Notes: generated from the letters alone by a model not told the origin. A stretch of 64,000 nt of DNA from Anaerolineales bacterium (GCA_015075185.1 JABTUW010000008.1:1-64000); one strand, 5' to 3'; shown: positions 17,555 through 26,372, counted from the first letter of the stretch. Translations and numbers: made by a program.

Positions 17555-17632
17555 CAGCGAAAAATCATCCTGAGTGCCGAAGGCATATCGAAGCTGTGTC
17601 CTGAGCTTGTCGAAGGGGATGATTTTTCGCTG
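17555..17632. repeat. Palindromic CCTGAG..CGAAGG-type repeat hairpin
   Basis: Perfect 16-bp arms (17555-17570 and 17617-17632) enclose a 46-nt centre. The centre holds one CCTGAGC-TTGTCGAAGG unit and one variant CCTGAGTGCCGAAGG unit, a palindromic word seen in many environmental bacterial genomes. It sits just after the stop of the DUF5671 gene and may act as a 3' hairpin. Confidence 0.75.
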
Positions 17633-17664
17633 GCAGGTGGCAACAGAGGTTATCCTAATTAACC

Positions 17665-19647
17665 TTAGTCCAGGCCGGTAGAGGCAAAGAAAATCACAAC
17701 TGGAACAGCCAGTAAGATCAGCAGGAAGAAGATGCCAATAATGGTCCCAATGATGGCCCCTACACCGAGGGGACGAGCCGGCTTGACCTCTTCGCCGGCG
17801 GCGATTTGTTTCACGGCATGCAGGGTTTGCCGGACCAGCGCATCGGTGCTCCAGCGCTCTACCCCGGCCCATTCCCATCCTTCGCTGCGCACAGGAACGA
17901 GCAATTTAGGCGCTGGACTGGCGCTGATAGCCCTGGCGACTTCGGCGCTGGCTGGCCCGTTGGCGAGAGCGATGTTCCACGGCTCGATAATCAGCCCCGC
18001 CCCGGCCAGTTGGGCGGTCAGAGTATTTGGCGCTGTGCTTCCACCCGTAGCAGTTGTCGTTGATTGGGTCAAGCCAACAGCCTCAAAGGTGAGGCCGGGC
18101 AGTTCGCGTCGAAGCTCCTTCAGGATCGCCTGCCCAAAGCCGCCCTCCTCGCCATCAACGACGACCACTCGCAAGTTCGCCAGCCGTTTGGCCTGTTCCT
18201 GTTTGGCCAGTTGTCCATCACCCCGCAGCACAAAGCCGTGATACAACCACACCCCACCGGCGATTAAGCTGAAGGCGATAGCCTGCCCCAAATCGCTGAG
18301 TAAATTGCCCTCGTTCGATTCGCCCAGGACGAGGCTGAGCAGCCGATAGACAATGTAGACCACACCGGAGAGAACGGTCATGGTAGCGACAAAGAGATAG
18401 AAATACAGGTAGATTTTGCGCACGATGGAGCGGCGTTCCTCAGCCCCCGCCGGGCCGGACGCCTCGGCCCCCAGCTCGGCCTGCCGCCACGGTAAAATCC
18501 ATACGGGCAGCCCGGCGACCATGGCCGCCGTAAACCAGGCCAGTTGCTCGCGCAGGCTCGAGCCAAACGGCGCTCCGGCCAGGGATCGGATCAGCACGCT
18601 CAGATCGCCGCTCAGCCCAACCAGGAGAGCGGCCAGGCCAATGGCAGCAATGAGGTAGAGGTACAGCCGCCGGATGCCGGCCTGGCGGGGCGCTTCCCCG
18701 GCCACCCGCGCATCTCCCCAGATAACAGCGGCGTGATAAGCCCACAGCACAGCCGCGCCGATAACAATCGGCAGAGAGTCACGCAGGTCGCCCATAGGCG
18801 GCAGGTCGAGCGCCCGGCGGAAGATACCGGCCAGAATAAAAGTGATGTGGGTAACAGCAAAAAGGGCGGTGATGAAGATGGTGGCGTACAGATAGAATTT
18901 ACGCAAGGCAGAGGCTCGTTCGGCCTCGCTAGGCCCGTTAAAGAGGCGCTGCGCCCACTGCCAGAAGATGAGCCAGAGCGGCAGGCCGGCGCACAGCCGG
19001 GCCATCTCGACGCTAAACTCCAGCTCGTCGCGCCCGCCAATCGCCTCACCCGGCCCAAATTGAAACATCACCCAACGTAACAGGCTAATGGAGGCGATGC
19101 CGGTCATTATCAGGCCCGTGGCGCTGAACCCAAAGATGTACAAACGGCGAATGGTGGCGGCGTTATCCGTTTCCGGGGTTGTCTGCCTGTCTGCTGCCAC
19201 CAGGCGCTGGTGGTAAAACCACAACAGCCCCAATACCACCAGGGCGACCAGATCCCGTACAATGGCTTGGGTGGGGGAGAACTCAAAGTAGGCAAAAGGG
19301 CGCTCCGGCTGGCCCAGGATGAGCCACAAGAGTGCGGTCACCAGGTCAAACGCATTCGCCACGAAGGGGCCGAGGAAAGCGGCCAGCATGCCGTACAGAT
19401 ACAGGCGGCGCAAAACCGTCTCCCGCTCTTCGGGGTCACGTTCGGTTAGGCGCTGTACCCACAGCCAATGCGCCAGAAAAATAGGCAGACCGACCACGAC
19501 GACGGCAATTTGAAAAGCTGTCGCCGTTACCGGAGCCTGGTAGCCCGGTGTAAGTAAATTGCGGAACAGGGCAATAACGGCCCAGGTAACCGCTTGCAGG
19601 CTGATCGCAGCGACAAGAAACATATACCAACGACGGACTATAGCCAT
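17665..19647 (-). CDS. DUF5671 multi-repeat membrane protein
   Basis: This protein of about 660 residues has five or six repeats of a membrane unit that begins with an R-(R/K)-x-Y-x-(Y/F) signature (RRLYLYGMLAAFL, RRLYIFGFSATG, LRKFYLYATIF, RRLYLYLIAAIG, VRKIYLYFYLF). Each unit carries two hydrophobic spans, as in DUF5671 proteins. After the last unit comes a soluble segment of about 130 residues and a single C-terminal transmembrane helix. Function unknown. The start at 19647 is chosen because GGAGG lies 8 nt upstream and the family starts MxxVRRWYMFLVA. It follows the small membrane-anchored protein at 19675-20172 by 27 nt and is probably in one operon with it. Confidence 0.8.
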   Translation of the reverse strand: MAIVRRWYMFLVAAISLQAVTWAVIALFRNLLTPGYQAPVTATAFQIAVVVVGLPIFLAHWLWVQRLTERDPEERETVLRRLYLYGMLAAFLGPFVANAFDLVTALLWLILGQPERPFAYFEFSPTQAIVRDLVALVVLGLLWFYHQRLVAADRQTTPETDNAATIRRLYIFGFSATGLIMTGIASISLLRWVMFQFGPGEAIGGRDELEFSVEMARLCAGLPLWLIFWQWAQRLFNGPSEAERASALRKFYLYATIFITALFAVTHITFILAGIFRRALDLPPMGDLRDSLPIVIGAAVLWAYHAAVIWGDARVAGEAPRQAGIRRLYLYLIAAIGLAALLVGLSGDLSVLIRSLAGAPFGSSLREQLAWFTAAMVAGLPVWILPWRQAELGAEASGPAGAEERRSIVRKIYLYFYLFVATMTVLSGVVYIVYRLLSLVLGESNEGNLLSDLGQAIAFSLIAGGVWLYHGFVLRGDGQLAKQEQAKRLANLRVVVVDGEEGGFGQAILKELRRELPGLTFEAVGLTQSTTTATGGSTAPNTLTAQLAGAGLIIEPWNIALANGPASAEVARAISASPAPKLLVPVRSEGWEWAGVERWSTDALVRQTLHAVKQIAAGEEVKPARPLGVGAIIGTIIGIFFLLILLAVPVVIFFASTGLD

Positions 19648-19674
19648 AATCTTAACCTCCTTCATCACCCTTCC

Positions 19675-20172
19675 CTACGAGCAACCCACTTTCGAAGCCC
19701 AACAGTAAGGCCAATAGGCGTCAGAGGCGGTGATTTTCCATACGCCGTTCTCATGATGGAGGGTCATCTCGAAGGTAGTGCTGTGTTCATTGCTGTCAAA
19801 CAACCCGCCCCGGTAGAAACGGGTTTCCTTGACCAAGACCTCGGCCCGATCATTGCTAATGCGGACCGACTCGACGCTCAGAGTGACAGATTCATCGTTC
19901 AAGTTATCAAGCTGCCAGGCATACTTGTCCAGGTCGGCGGCGAACTTATCAGAAGAGACTGGATAGCCGGCCAGAGTGGGTGAGAGGTATCCATAAGCCC
20001 GGCGGTAGTCTGCTTGCTGCAAAGCGAACAGATAATTGTGTGCTACCCCTTCCGGCGTGTCTTCCGGCTGGTAGGAAGGCTTGGGCCGCATGAAGGCCAC
20101 CGCAAAGGCAACGCCGACCAGCAAGACAGCCCCCGCGATAATGCCAATCAGGAACTTATCTGTACTTTTCAT
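19675..20172 (-). CDS. Small membrane-anchored hypothetical protein
   Basis: This protein of about 165 residues has one N-terminal transmembrane helix (IGIIAGAVLLVGVAFAVAF) and an extracytoplasmic domain. That domain (PEGVAHNYLFALQQADYRRAYGYL, later NGVWKIT) resembles the NTF2-like/DUF4878 fold used in many surface proteins. It has three cysteines near the end. Function unknown. The start at 20172 has a clear AAGGAG ribosome-binding site; an upstream ATG at 20199 lacks one. It is likely cotranscribed with the DUF5671 gene that follows. Confidence 0.72.
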   Translation of the reverse strand: MKSTDKFLIGIIAGAVLLVGVAFAVAFMRPKPSYQPEDTPEGVAHNYLFALQQADYRRAYGYLSPTLAGYPVSSDKFAADLDKYAWQLDNLNDESVTLSVESVRISNDRAEVLVKETRFYRGGLFDSNEHSTTFEMTLHHENGVWKITASDAYWPYCWASKVGCS

Positions 20173-20333
20173 GGGAGTCTCCTTGTCAACCGACATCAAG
20201 ATGCTTCGCCTGGATGTCTATTTCCAGCCTATCACCAAGCCAGGCAAATGTCACCTATCGAAAGTTAGGTTGGAGTTAGGGTCTGGGACAAATTGGGGAC
20301 CAATAAAGGGGGTGTGCTTAGAGACGCTTGAGC

Positions 20334-20351
20334 GTTCTCTGTGGAGAGAAC
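20334..20351. repeat. Small perfect hairpin after the DUF364 gene
   Basis: A 7-bp perfect inverted repeat (GTTCTCT/AGAGAAC, 4-nt loop) lies 18 bp beyond the DUF364 stop. There is no T-run. The rest of 20173-20369 shows no gene. Confidence 0.4.
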
Positions 20352-20369
20352 AAAGCAATTGGAATTTGT

Positions 20370-21122
20370 TCAGAATGGGGCAGGTTCCAGCGTCACCCGG
20401 CGGACACCCTGCATCTTGCGGAAATTGACGCTGGCCTCGACCGACGCCAGGGTGGCCTCGATGTCAACCACCTGCACCCCCGACAGGAGGTCCACCCCAA
20501 AATCAAACAGCACCGGCGTTAGCGGCGTGGAAGGGCCGAGCAGCATGACTTTGGCTTCCGGGCGGACCAGGGCCAGCAGGCCATCCAGGGTGTGATTGAT
20601 CAGGGTGCTGCTGGTGATGGCGACAACATCGGCCTGGGGGATGAGGTGAGGCGCGGCGGCGGCACTAAAGTCGCCGGGCTGGGGCGACAATTCCAGCACC
20701 CAGAGCTGGGCGACAACCGGCCTCAATTCGTCAACGAAGGGAAAATGGCCGACCAGCGCGACTTTGCGGCCCTGCCCGTGAGCAGCCAGCCAATCGGCGG
20801 CGTCAACCTGGGCCAGGCGGGCCAGGTCCGGCTGCAAGAGGGCGTTGAGGGTTGCCAAACCGACCGCCGCTTCGACCGGGTCGCCGGCGTAAACACTCTG
20901 GGCCAGGGCGAGGGCATCGCTGCTGGGGGGCGGGTTAGCGCCGAGCTGGAACTGGGTTTGAGCCGCTACTCGCTCCGGCCCAGGGGTCGCAGCCAGGCCC
21001 GCCTGCTGCTGCCCCAGCGGGTTTTGAACGACGACCAGAGTCCAGTTGACCCCGATATACAAGGCGCGAGTCTGCCAGTCGCGGGGCAGAGTTGCCAGGA
21101 TGCGCTCAAGAATAGGTGACAT
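20370..21122 (-). CDS. DUF364 (putative heavy-metal chelation domain) protein
   Basis: The 250-residue protein fits the DUF4213/DUF364 family. It has an N-terminal enolase-like region (YIGVNWTLVVV), then VALVGHFPFVDELR (about 138), VVAITSSTLINHTLDGLL (about 188) and a VMLLGPSTPLTPVLFDFGVDLLSG strand-loop (about 210), which are typical of the family. Members are suspected to bind or help process metal chelates, but no reaction is established. The gene is alone on the minus strand and diverges from the MNT gene. Confidence 0.85.
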   Translation of the reverse strand: MSPILERILATLPRDWQTRALYIGVNWTLVVVQNPLGQQQAGLAATPGPERVAAQTQFQLGANPPPSSDALALAQSVYAGDPVEAAVGLATLNALLQPDLARLAQVDAADWLAAHGQGRKVALVGHFPFVDELRPVVAQLWVLELSPQPGDFSAAAAPHLIPQADVVAITSSTLINHTLDGLLALVRPEAKVMLLGPSTPLTPVLFDFGVDLLSGVQVVDIEATLASVEASVNFRKMQGVRRVTLEPAPF

Positions 21123-21207
21123 AATGCCTGCGCTGGATTAGGGTTTGCCGTCCATTATAGGCGAGGGGTTGGGCCGGTGTCAAGCAAGAGCGAAAATCGG
21201 CGAAGGG

Positions 21208-21236
21208 TTGGAGGGTGGGAGGAGAGATGTTATAAT
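21208..21236 (+). promoter_or_regulatory. Candidate promoter of the MNT-CPBP/subtilase pair
   Basis: TTGGAG (21208-21213) and a perfect TATAAT (21231-21236) are spaced by 17 nt in the divergent gap. The remaining 100 nt to the MNT gene show no other feature. Confidence 0.45.
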
Positions 21237-21361
21237 TACAAGAGTGGCTTCGAGACTGAATTGGCATGATGTACCCAAAAGGTGTCCTATTGTGCACTTT
21301 GAGGTAGCTTGTTATTGGTGACTGATGGTGCGGTTAAGGCATGGAGCGATGGGAGAGATTT

Positions 21362-21676
21362 GTGACTGTTCAACTAAACCAAGCAAAGATTAAAATTCCA
21401 ATGACTGAAATAACTGATTTCTGTCGTCGTCACCATATTCGTCGGTTAGCCGTATTTGGATCTGTTTTGCGTGAAGATTTTGGTACTGATAGCGACCTGG
21501 ATGTGCTGGTTGAGTTCGACCCAGATCATATACCAGGGTTAGCCTTCTTTGCAATGGAAGCAGAACTTTCCCAAATTTTAGGTCGAAAAGTAGATTTGAA
21601 CACGCCCCAGTTTTTGAGCCGATATTTCCGCAATGATGTTCAAGCTGAAGCGGTTGTATTGTACGAAAGCAAGTAA
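21362..21676 (+). CDS. MNT-type minimal nucleotidyltransferase (MntA-like)
   Basis: This protein of about 104 residues has the complete pol-beta nucleotidyltransferase motif: RLAVFGSVLREDFGTDSDLDVLVEF contains GS, then D-x-D. Proteins of this size usually act as the antitoxin (MntA) of a HEPN toxin, by AMPylating it. Here no HEPN gene is adjacent on either side. A GTG start at 21362 is preferred, with GGGAGA 6 nt upstream; an ATG at 21341 is in frame but has a poor site. The stop overlaps the start of the next gene (TAATG), implying translational coupling with the CPBP-subtilase gene. Confidence 0.85.
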   Translation: MTVQLNQAKIKIPMTEITDFCRRHHIRRLAVFGSVLREDFGTDSDLDVLVEFDPDHIPGLAFFAMEAELSQILGRKVDLNTPQFLSRYFRNDVQAEAVVLYESK

Positions 21677-24219
21677 TGACTTTTAGCCAGCCAATTCCTC
21701 CCGACTCCAGTGATCCTCAGCCGTCCACATCTACCCCTCCCCCCTCTCCCTCACCGGCCCAACTCCTCCTTTTTTCCCTTCTCCTCGGCTGGCTCGCCGC
21801 TGCCCCGATGGGTCTGGGGATTGTTACCGCCTTTCTCCCGCTTGCCTGGCCGGAATTGGTAAGGAGTTTTCTGACCGTCGCCCTGCTAGCGACTCTGCTC
21901 TTGATCCCCTTTGCCGGTTTTTGGCTGTTGGTGCGCCGACCCCTGGCCCTGGTTTTGCCCGGCGTCGGCCTCTACATCTTGTTGGACGCGGCTATCCGGG
22001 CTGTTGCCGGGCCAGGAAATGACGAGGCCACCTATCTCCTGCCGTTACACGGGACAATCCTCCGTTTGATCCTGCTCACCCCGGCAGCGCTGCTCCTGGG
22101 CGGCCTTGGTATGGGGTGGGCAGGCGTGCCTCGCTCCAGGCGCGAACTGGGCCAGGCGTTAGGGTTGGATACTCCCCGGCTCTTCTGGCTGTTCCTGGCC
22201 CTGGCCGGCATTGCCGTTCTGACCATCGGCTGGCCACTGACCGGGGCGTTGGGGGATCGCTGGGTGTCACAGATGCTCCTCATCCAAACCTTAGCCCAGA
22301 CCCTGCCCGAAGAGCTGTTCTTTCGCGGCGCGGTTTTGGGCCTGCTGCTGACCTGTTTTCCCCACCGCCGCGTCCTGTCGGCCGTGTTGGCGCTCATGAT
22401 CTACGCGGCCTTTACCCCCAGCCTGGTGATTCCTCACCACGATTGGAGCAAAGCATCGCTGCTCCTGACGATTATTCCCCTGACCGCCCTGCTGGTCGGA
22501 TTGCGCCTGTGGAGCGGCACGATTTGGGCCGGCCTGTTAGTCGCCTGGTGCTACCGGACCGCGCCGCTTCTTTTCACCGACCCCCGCGACGAATTGCCCC
22601 TGATTACCCAACCCTGGCAAACCGCCGCTTATCTCTGGATGATCCTGGCCGCGGCCGGACTGACCGGCTTCGTTTGGGCCGGGCGGCGCTGGTTGGTATC
22701 ACCTCGTTCTGCCCTGGCGGCGGTTGGCCTCGTCCTGGCGGCGGTGCTGATCGGCTGGGGTGTCTGGCTGGGGCTGTGGTGGACTTTGGGCCGGCCCGGC
22801 TTTTATGACGACGGGTTTCTGATTATCATGGCCGAGCAGGCGGATTTAAGCGGGGCCGAGCAAATTGTGGACCTGCCGACGCGGCGGGCTTTTGTGCGCG
22901 ACCGGCTGATCGAAACAGCCAATCGCACCCAGGCCCCGGTGCGCCAGGCGCTCGATGCCGCCGGGCTGGCTTATCGCCCCTTTTACCTGATCAACATGAT
23001 CCGGGTGGAGGGCCACCACCGCCGCATAGCCGAGTTTGCCGACCTGCCCGGCGTGGCCCGGGTGATGCTCAATCCCAATGTCCGGCCCTATCCGCTTCGC
23101 TTTGATATCGGCTATGGCCCTACCCCCAACGAGGGGCAGGGCGTCGAAGCCAGCCTCAGCCAGGTGTACGCCGACCGGGTCTGGGAGTTAGGCTTCACCG
23201 GGCAGGAGATTGTCGTGGCCGGGCAGGACACCGGCTATGATTGGCAGCATCCGGCTCTGCGTCAGGCGTATCGCGGCGTCAATGACACGGGCGAGGTCAA
23301 CCACGATTACAACTGGCGCGACGCCTGGGCTGACACCTCCGCGCCGTTTGACGACGATCAGCACGGCACGCATACTATGGGCACAATTTTGGGCGACGAC
23401 GGCCAGGGCAATCAAATTGGCATGGCTCCCGGCGCTCGCTGGATTGGCTGCCGCAATATGCAGCGCGGCCTGGGCAATCCGGCCAGCTATACTGACTGCA
23501 TGGAATTTTTTCTGGCGCCCTATCCGCTGAACGGCGACCCATTTAAGGATGGTGATGTATCAAAAGCGCCCGACGTGGTTAATAATTCCTGGGGCTGTCC
23601 CGACGTTGAAGGCTGCGACGATACCGTTTTGGAACCGGCCACGGCTGCGCTCCAGGCCGCCGGAATAATAATGGTCGTCAGCGTGGGGAATGATGGCCCT
23701 GCCTGCGGTACGGCCAACGAACCACCGGCTCGTTATGCCAGCGTTTTCTCGGTGGGGGCCAGCAATGCGCAAGGCCAAGTTACCGGCTTCAGCAGTCGAG
23801 GGCCGGTCGAGGGGGCCGGCCAGTCGCCCCTGCTTAAACCCGACATCACTGCGCCGGGTGATAATATTCGCTCCAGCCTGCCGGGCGGCGGCTACGGCAC
23901 CGCCTCCGGCACCAGCATGGCCGGGCCGCATGTGGCCGGACTGGTCGCGCTGATCTGGTCGGCCAATCCGGCCTTGATCGGCCAAATTGAGGCAACGGAG
24001 GAAATCATCCGCCAGTCGGCTACCCCGGTTTCGGTGGAAGCGGCCTGCCCCATCGGGGGTCAAGCCGCAGATAATACTTCGCTGCTTGGCGAGCTAGATA
24101 GTCTTATCGCCGGGAATGCTTGCGCCTGCGGCGGCATAACCGGCAGCCCTAACAACGTTTACGGCTGGGGACAGATTGATGCCCTGCGGGCGGTGCAGTT
24201 GGCCCTGGCGGAGAAGTGA
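21676..24219 (+). CDS. CPBP-like membrane domain fused to S8 subtilisin protease
   Basis: This 847-residue fusion begins with about 365 residues of multiple membrane spans containing the CPBP/Abi motif EELFFRG (about 212). It continues with a propeptide-like region (about 375-475, YRPFYLINMIRVEG, PGVARVMLNPNVRPY) and a subtilase domain (about 480-845). The triad is visible: Asp in VAGQDTGYDW (about 516), His in DQHGTHTMG (about 563) and Ser in SGTSMAGPHVAG (about 747); the oxyanion Asn is likely in NNSWGC. The second and third CPBP motifs (a conserved His in each) are not obvious, so the membrane protease part may be inactive. The protease would probably lie outside the membrane. Immediate coupling to the MNT gene is odd. 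Confidence 0.87.
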   Translation: MTFSQPIPPDSSDPQPSTSTPPPSPSPAQLLLFSLLLGWLAAAPMGLGIVTAFLPLAWPELVRSFLTVALLATLLLIPFAGFWLLVRRPLALVLPGVGLYILLDAAIRAVAGPGNDEATYLLPLHGTILRLILLTPAALLLGGLGMGWAGVPRSRRELGQALGLDTPRLFWLFLALAGIAVLTIGWPLTGALGDRWVSQMLLIQTLAQTLPEELFFRGAVLGLLLTCFPHRRVLSAVLALMIYAAFTPSLVIPHHDWSKASLLLTIIPLTALLVGLRLWSGTIWAGLLVAWCYRTAPLLFTDPRDELPLITQPWQTAAYLWMILAAAGLTGFVWAGRRWLVSPRSALAAVGLVLAAVLIGWGVWLGLWWTLGRPGFYDDGFLIIMAEQADLSGAEQIVDLPTRRAFVRDRLIETANRTQAPVRQALDAAGLAYRPFYLINMIRVEGHHRRIAEFADLPGVARVMLNPNVRPYPLRFDIGYGPTPNEGQGVEASLSQVYADRVWELGFTGQEIVVAGQDTGYDWQHPALRQAYRGVNDTGEVNHDYNWRDAWADTSAPFDDDQHGTHTMGTILGDDGQGNQIGMAPGARWIGCRNMQRGLGNPASYTDCMEFFLAPYPLNGDPFKDGDVSKAPDVVNNSWGCPDVEGCDDTVLEPATAALQAAGIIMVVSVGNDGPACGTANEPPARYASVFSVGASNAQGQVTGFSSRGPVEGAGQSPLLKPDITAPGDNIRSSLPGGGYGTASGTSMAGPHVAGLVALIWSANPALIGQIEATEEIIRQSATPVSVEAACPIGGQAADNTSLLGELDSLIAGNACACGGITGSPNNVYGWGQIDALRAVQLALAEK

Positions 24220-24335
24220 GGAGGAAAGGGGGATTGGAAGGCTGGAGGAATGGGAAGAACTTCTTAGCTAAAAACCTGCTGATGGGAATTCACAATTCAC
24301 AATTCACTGTTTTCTGCTCTCTAAGTTGATCTGAA
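24220..24335. repeat. Word-type repeat region (GGAAGG and AATTCAC words)
   Basis: The gap contains GGATTGGAAGGCTGGAGG-like words followed by three AATTCAC copies in tandem (24290-24309). Only one arm of each word type is seen, so a full hairpin is not evident. It resembles the other word repeats in the window. Confidence 0.5.
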
Positions 24336-25286
24336 ATGTTTACTTTGCGTCGTGTTACCGAAAATGATATGGAGGCCCTGGCCCAGCTTGTCGGCGTGAT
24401 AGAAGCGGCAGATGAAGGGCTGATCCGGCTGACGGCGGAGATTCGGGCCGGGCTGGAAACGGCTGCGGCAGAGTTAGGCCAGACTGGCTGGTTGGCGCAA
24501 ATTGAAAGCGGCCCGGTCGTCGGTTATAATTATGGGGAACTTGTCCGTGGCGCGGAGCTTCACTTTTGGCTGCGTGGAGGGGTGCATCCAGCCTGGCGCG
24601 GCCAGGGTATTGGCCAGCAGCTCATCCAGAACAGTTGGGCCGACATGCAGCAGCAGCGGTCCCCAACCGGCGGCGAGAGAGCATGGGTCAATGCCTGGGC
24701 TTATGAGCACGACCGGCAGCGCGGCGGCTTGCTGGCCCGGTTTGGGCTGCGGCCCTATCACGTCTATCATGAATTGGAAATACCGGCAGCTCAGGTTGAA
24801 GTGATCCCTGCGCCGCCGCCCGGCGTCATCATTCGTCCCTGGGATAACCGCTACTGTGAGGCGGCTGTATCCCTGCGCAACCGGGCTTTTGCTCAAAATT
24901 GGGGCTATCAGCCGACAACCGCTGCAGTGCTGCGCCGCCGCTTTGAAACAGCCCGCTACGAGTCGCCCTTTAGCTTTACCGCCTGGCGGCAAACCGGGGG
25001 CGGCGAGGAGATGGTCGGTTTGGTTCACGCCTGCCTGGGCTGGACGCGCCAGTTGCGACAGGCCAACGAGGGGGAGATTGTCTGGGTGGCTGTGGCCGGG
25101 GAGGCGCGCGGGCAGGGCATCGGCCGAGCGCTGATGCTGACGGCCATGAAGGCGCTGGCCGAAGCCGGGGTGGAGACCATCTCGGTCAGCGCGGATAATT
25201 ATGCCGACCGGCCGGCGATTGGCTTATACACCAAATTGGGCTTTACCGTCCGCAAGGCGATTGTGGATTATCGAGGAGAACTTTAA
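24336..25286 (+). CDS. Tandem GNAT N-acetyltransferase
   Basis: This 316-residue protein has two GNAT domains. The first (1-150) has the acetyl-CoA loop in HPAWRGQGIGQQLI (about 83-96). The second (about 165-316) has GEARGQGIGRALMLTAMKAL (about 250-269) and the C-terminal signature IGLYTKLGFTVRK. The two-domain layout resembles mycothiol synthase MshD and related proteins, but mycothiol is not expected outside Actinobacteria, so the substrate is open. The downstream coiled-coil gene starts 2 nt after its stop, suggesting an operon. Confidence 0.85.
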   Translation: MFTLRRVTENDMEALAQLVGVIEAADEGLIRLTAEIRAGLETAAAELGQTGWLAQIESGPVVGYNYGELVRGAELHFWLRGGVHPAWRGQGIGQQLIQNSWADMQQQRSPTGGERAWVNAWAYEHDRQRGGLLARFGLRPYHVYHELEIPAAQVEVIPAPPPGVIIRPWDNRYCEAAVSLRNRAFAQNWGYQPTTAAVLRRRFETARYESPFSFTAWRQTGGGEEMVGLVHACLGWTRQLRQANEGEIVWVAVAGEARGQGIGRALMLTAMKALAEAGVETISVSADNYADRPAIGLYTKLGFTVRKAIVDYRGEL

Positions 25287-25287
25287 A

Positions 25288-25821
25288 ATGGACTTGATGG
25301 AAAAAATAAACACTTTGCTCAGCGCCGCCGTCAATGCCAAACTGCCTCACCGGGAGCGGCGGAGCGCTCTGGAACAGTTGGAGCAGGAGCAGTTGGCGGC
25401 GATTCGGCAGGCCCTGGCCGAAGTGGAACTCCGCGAGCGCAACATGGCCGAGCGGCTCAAGAGCGAGCAGGCCAGGGCCGCGGAAGCGGCTCAAAGCGGC
25501 GACCAGGCCGAACAGCGCGCCCACGAAAAGCGGGCGGCGGAATTGGAGTATTATTTGAGAAACGAGTCGCTCCAGGCCATTAACTTGGAAGAGAAGCTGG
25601 CGGCGCTGGAAGAAAAATTGGCCCTGGCCAAAGAGGCCGTGGAAAAAGAGGCGCGCAAAGCCAAGGCCAGGGACGAGGAGGCCAGCAAGGTGTTGGGCAT
25701 GGCTCCGGCCACCCCCGCCGCCAGTACCGCCACCGCACCTTTAACCCCGTCCGTCATCAAGCCCGAATTTGCCGGCGATGACCCTGACCTCGCGGCTCGC
25801 AAGTCGCGGCTGTCGGATTAA
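25288..25821 (+). CDS. Coiled-coil hypothetical protein
   Basis: This protein of about 177 residues is not a recognised family. Residues about 20-130 are a long, highly charged Ala/Glu/Lys/Arg-rich coiled coil (EQLEQEQLAAIRQALAEVEL, EEKLAALEEKLALAKEAVEK), and the C-terminus (about 135-177) is Pro/Ala-rich and probably disordered. The start at 25288 has GAGGAGA 8 nt upstream. It is coupled to the GNAT gene. A scaffolding or DNA/membrane-associated role is possible; nothing more can be said. Confidence 0.7.
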   Translation: MDLMEKINTLLSAAVNAKLPHRERRSALEQLEQEQLAAIRQALAEVELRERNMAERLKSEQARAAEAAQSGDQAEQRAHEKRAAELEYYLRNESLQAINLEEKLAALEEKLALAKEAVEKEARKAKARDEEASKVLGMAPATPAASTATAPLTPSVIKPEFAGDDPDLAARKSRLSD

Positions 25822-25831
25822 GCGAACGGAT

Positions 25832-25879
25832 GAATGGTGAATGAGCGAATAATATTCGCCATTCGCTTATCCACCATTC
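25832..25879. repeat. Word-type hairpin running into the 3' end of aroQ
   Basis: The arms GAATGGTG..GCGAAT (25832-25850) and ATTCGC..CACCATTC (25855-25879) form a long imperfect hairpin between convergent genes. The right arm includes the last codons and stop of aroQ (stop at 25867-25869). It could serve as a bidirectional terminator-like structure. Confidence 0.7.
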
Positions 25880-26307
25880 AAATACCCCAAAATTGCTTCT
25901 AACCCCAGCAAGTAACTCCGCCATCCGAAACCGCTAATCTGGCCCACACAGACCGGGGCGAGCATGCTTTTGTGCCGAAATTCCTCGCGGGCGTGGACGT
26001 TGCTCAGATGGACCTCGATCACCTTCAAGCCCGTGCCGGCAATGGCGTCCCGCAGGGCAATCGAAGTGTGGGTGTACGCGCCGGGGTTAAAAACCACTCC
26101 TGCTGCCCACTGCCGGGCTTCGTGGAGCGCATCCACCAAAGCGCCTTCGTGGTTGGATTGGAAGGCGCGGACCTCGACCCCACGCTCGGCCCCTGCGGTG
26201 ATCATCCTGGCATTGATTTCTTCTAATGTTACTGCGCCATACACGCTTGGCTCGCGGGTTCCGAGCAGGTTGAGGTTGGGGCCGTGTAGTAATAGAATAG
26301 CTGTCAT
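25867..26307 (-). CDS. aroQ: Type II 3-dehydroquinate dehydratase
   Basis: This 146-residue enzyme dehydrates 3-dehydroquinate to 3-dehydroshikimate, step 3 of the shikimate pathway, and normally forms dodecamers. Diagnostic blocks are ILLLHGPNLNLLGTREP (residues 4-20), FQSNHEGALVDALHEA (about 49), the catalytic region VFNPGAYTHTSIALRDAI (about 71) and VIEVHLSNVHAREEFRHKS (about 95). It is the last gene of the minus-strand aro cluster, separated from aroKB by the NUDIX and SGNH genes. Its final codons are encoded by a hairpin repeat arm. Confidence 0.96.
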   Translation of the reverse strand: MTAILLLHGPNLNLLGTREPSVYGAVTLEEINARMITAGAERGVEVRAFQSNHEGALVDALHEARQWAAGVVFNPGAYTHTSIALRDAIAGTGLKVIEVHLSNVHAREEFRHKSMLAPVCVGQISGFGWRSYLLGLEAILGYLNGG

Positions 26308-26317
26308 GTTGACCTGC

Positions 26318-26360
26318 CTATAAGTTTGGAAGGCTGGAAGGTTAAATTCCTTCCGTTACC
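26318..26360. repeat. Word-type repeat (GGAAGG words)
   Basis: GGAAGGCTGGAAGG is followed by TTAAATTCCTTCC, which can pair as a short imperfect hairpin in the aroQ-SGNH gap. Confidence 0.5.
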
Positions 26361-26372
26361 TGTCCCCCATTA

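Larger units (their letters stand above)
17216..17664. other. 449-bp intergenic region between two minus-strand genes
   Basis: It contains a probable promoter for the GGDEF-EAL gene (17255-17284), a stretch of about 250 bp (17290-17545) with no recognisable gene, and a strong palindromic repeat (17555-17632). A 106-residue open frame on the plus strand (17342-17662) is low-complexity in its second half because it crosses the repeat, and is not considered real. Confidence 0.6.

Noticed and set aside
17342..17662. 106-codon frame with a CPELVEGDD segment
   Set aside because: Its C-terminal half is the translation of a known type of palindromic repeat, so it is not a gene.
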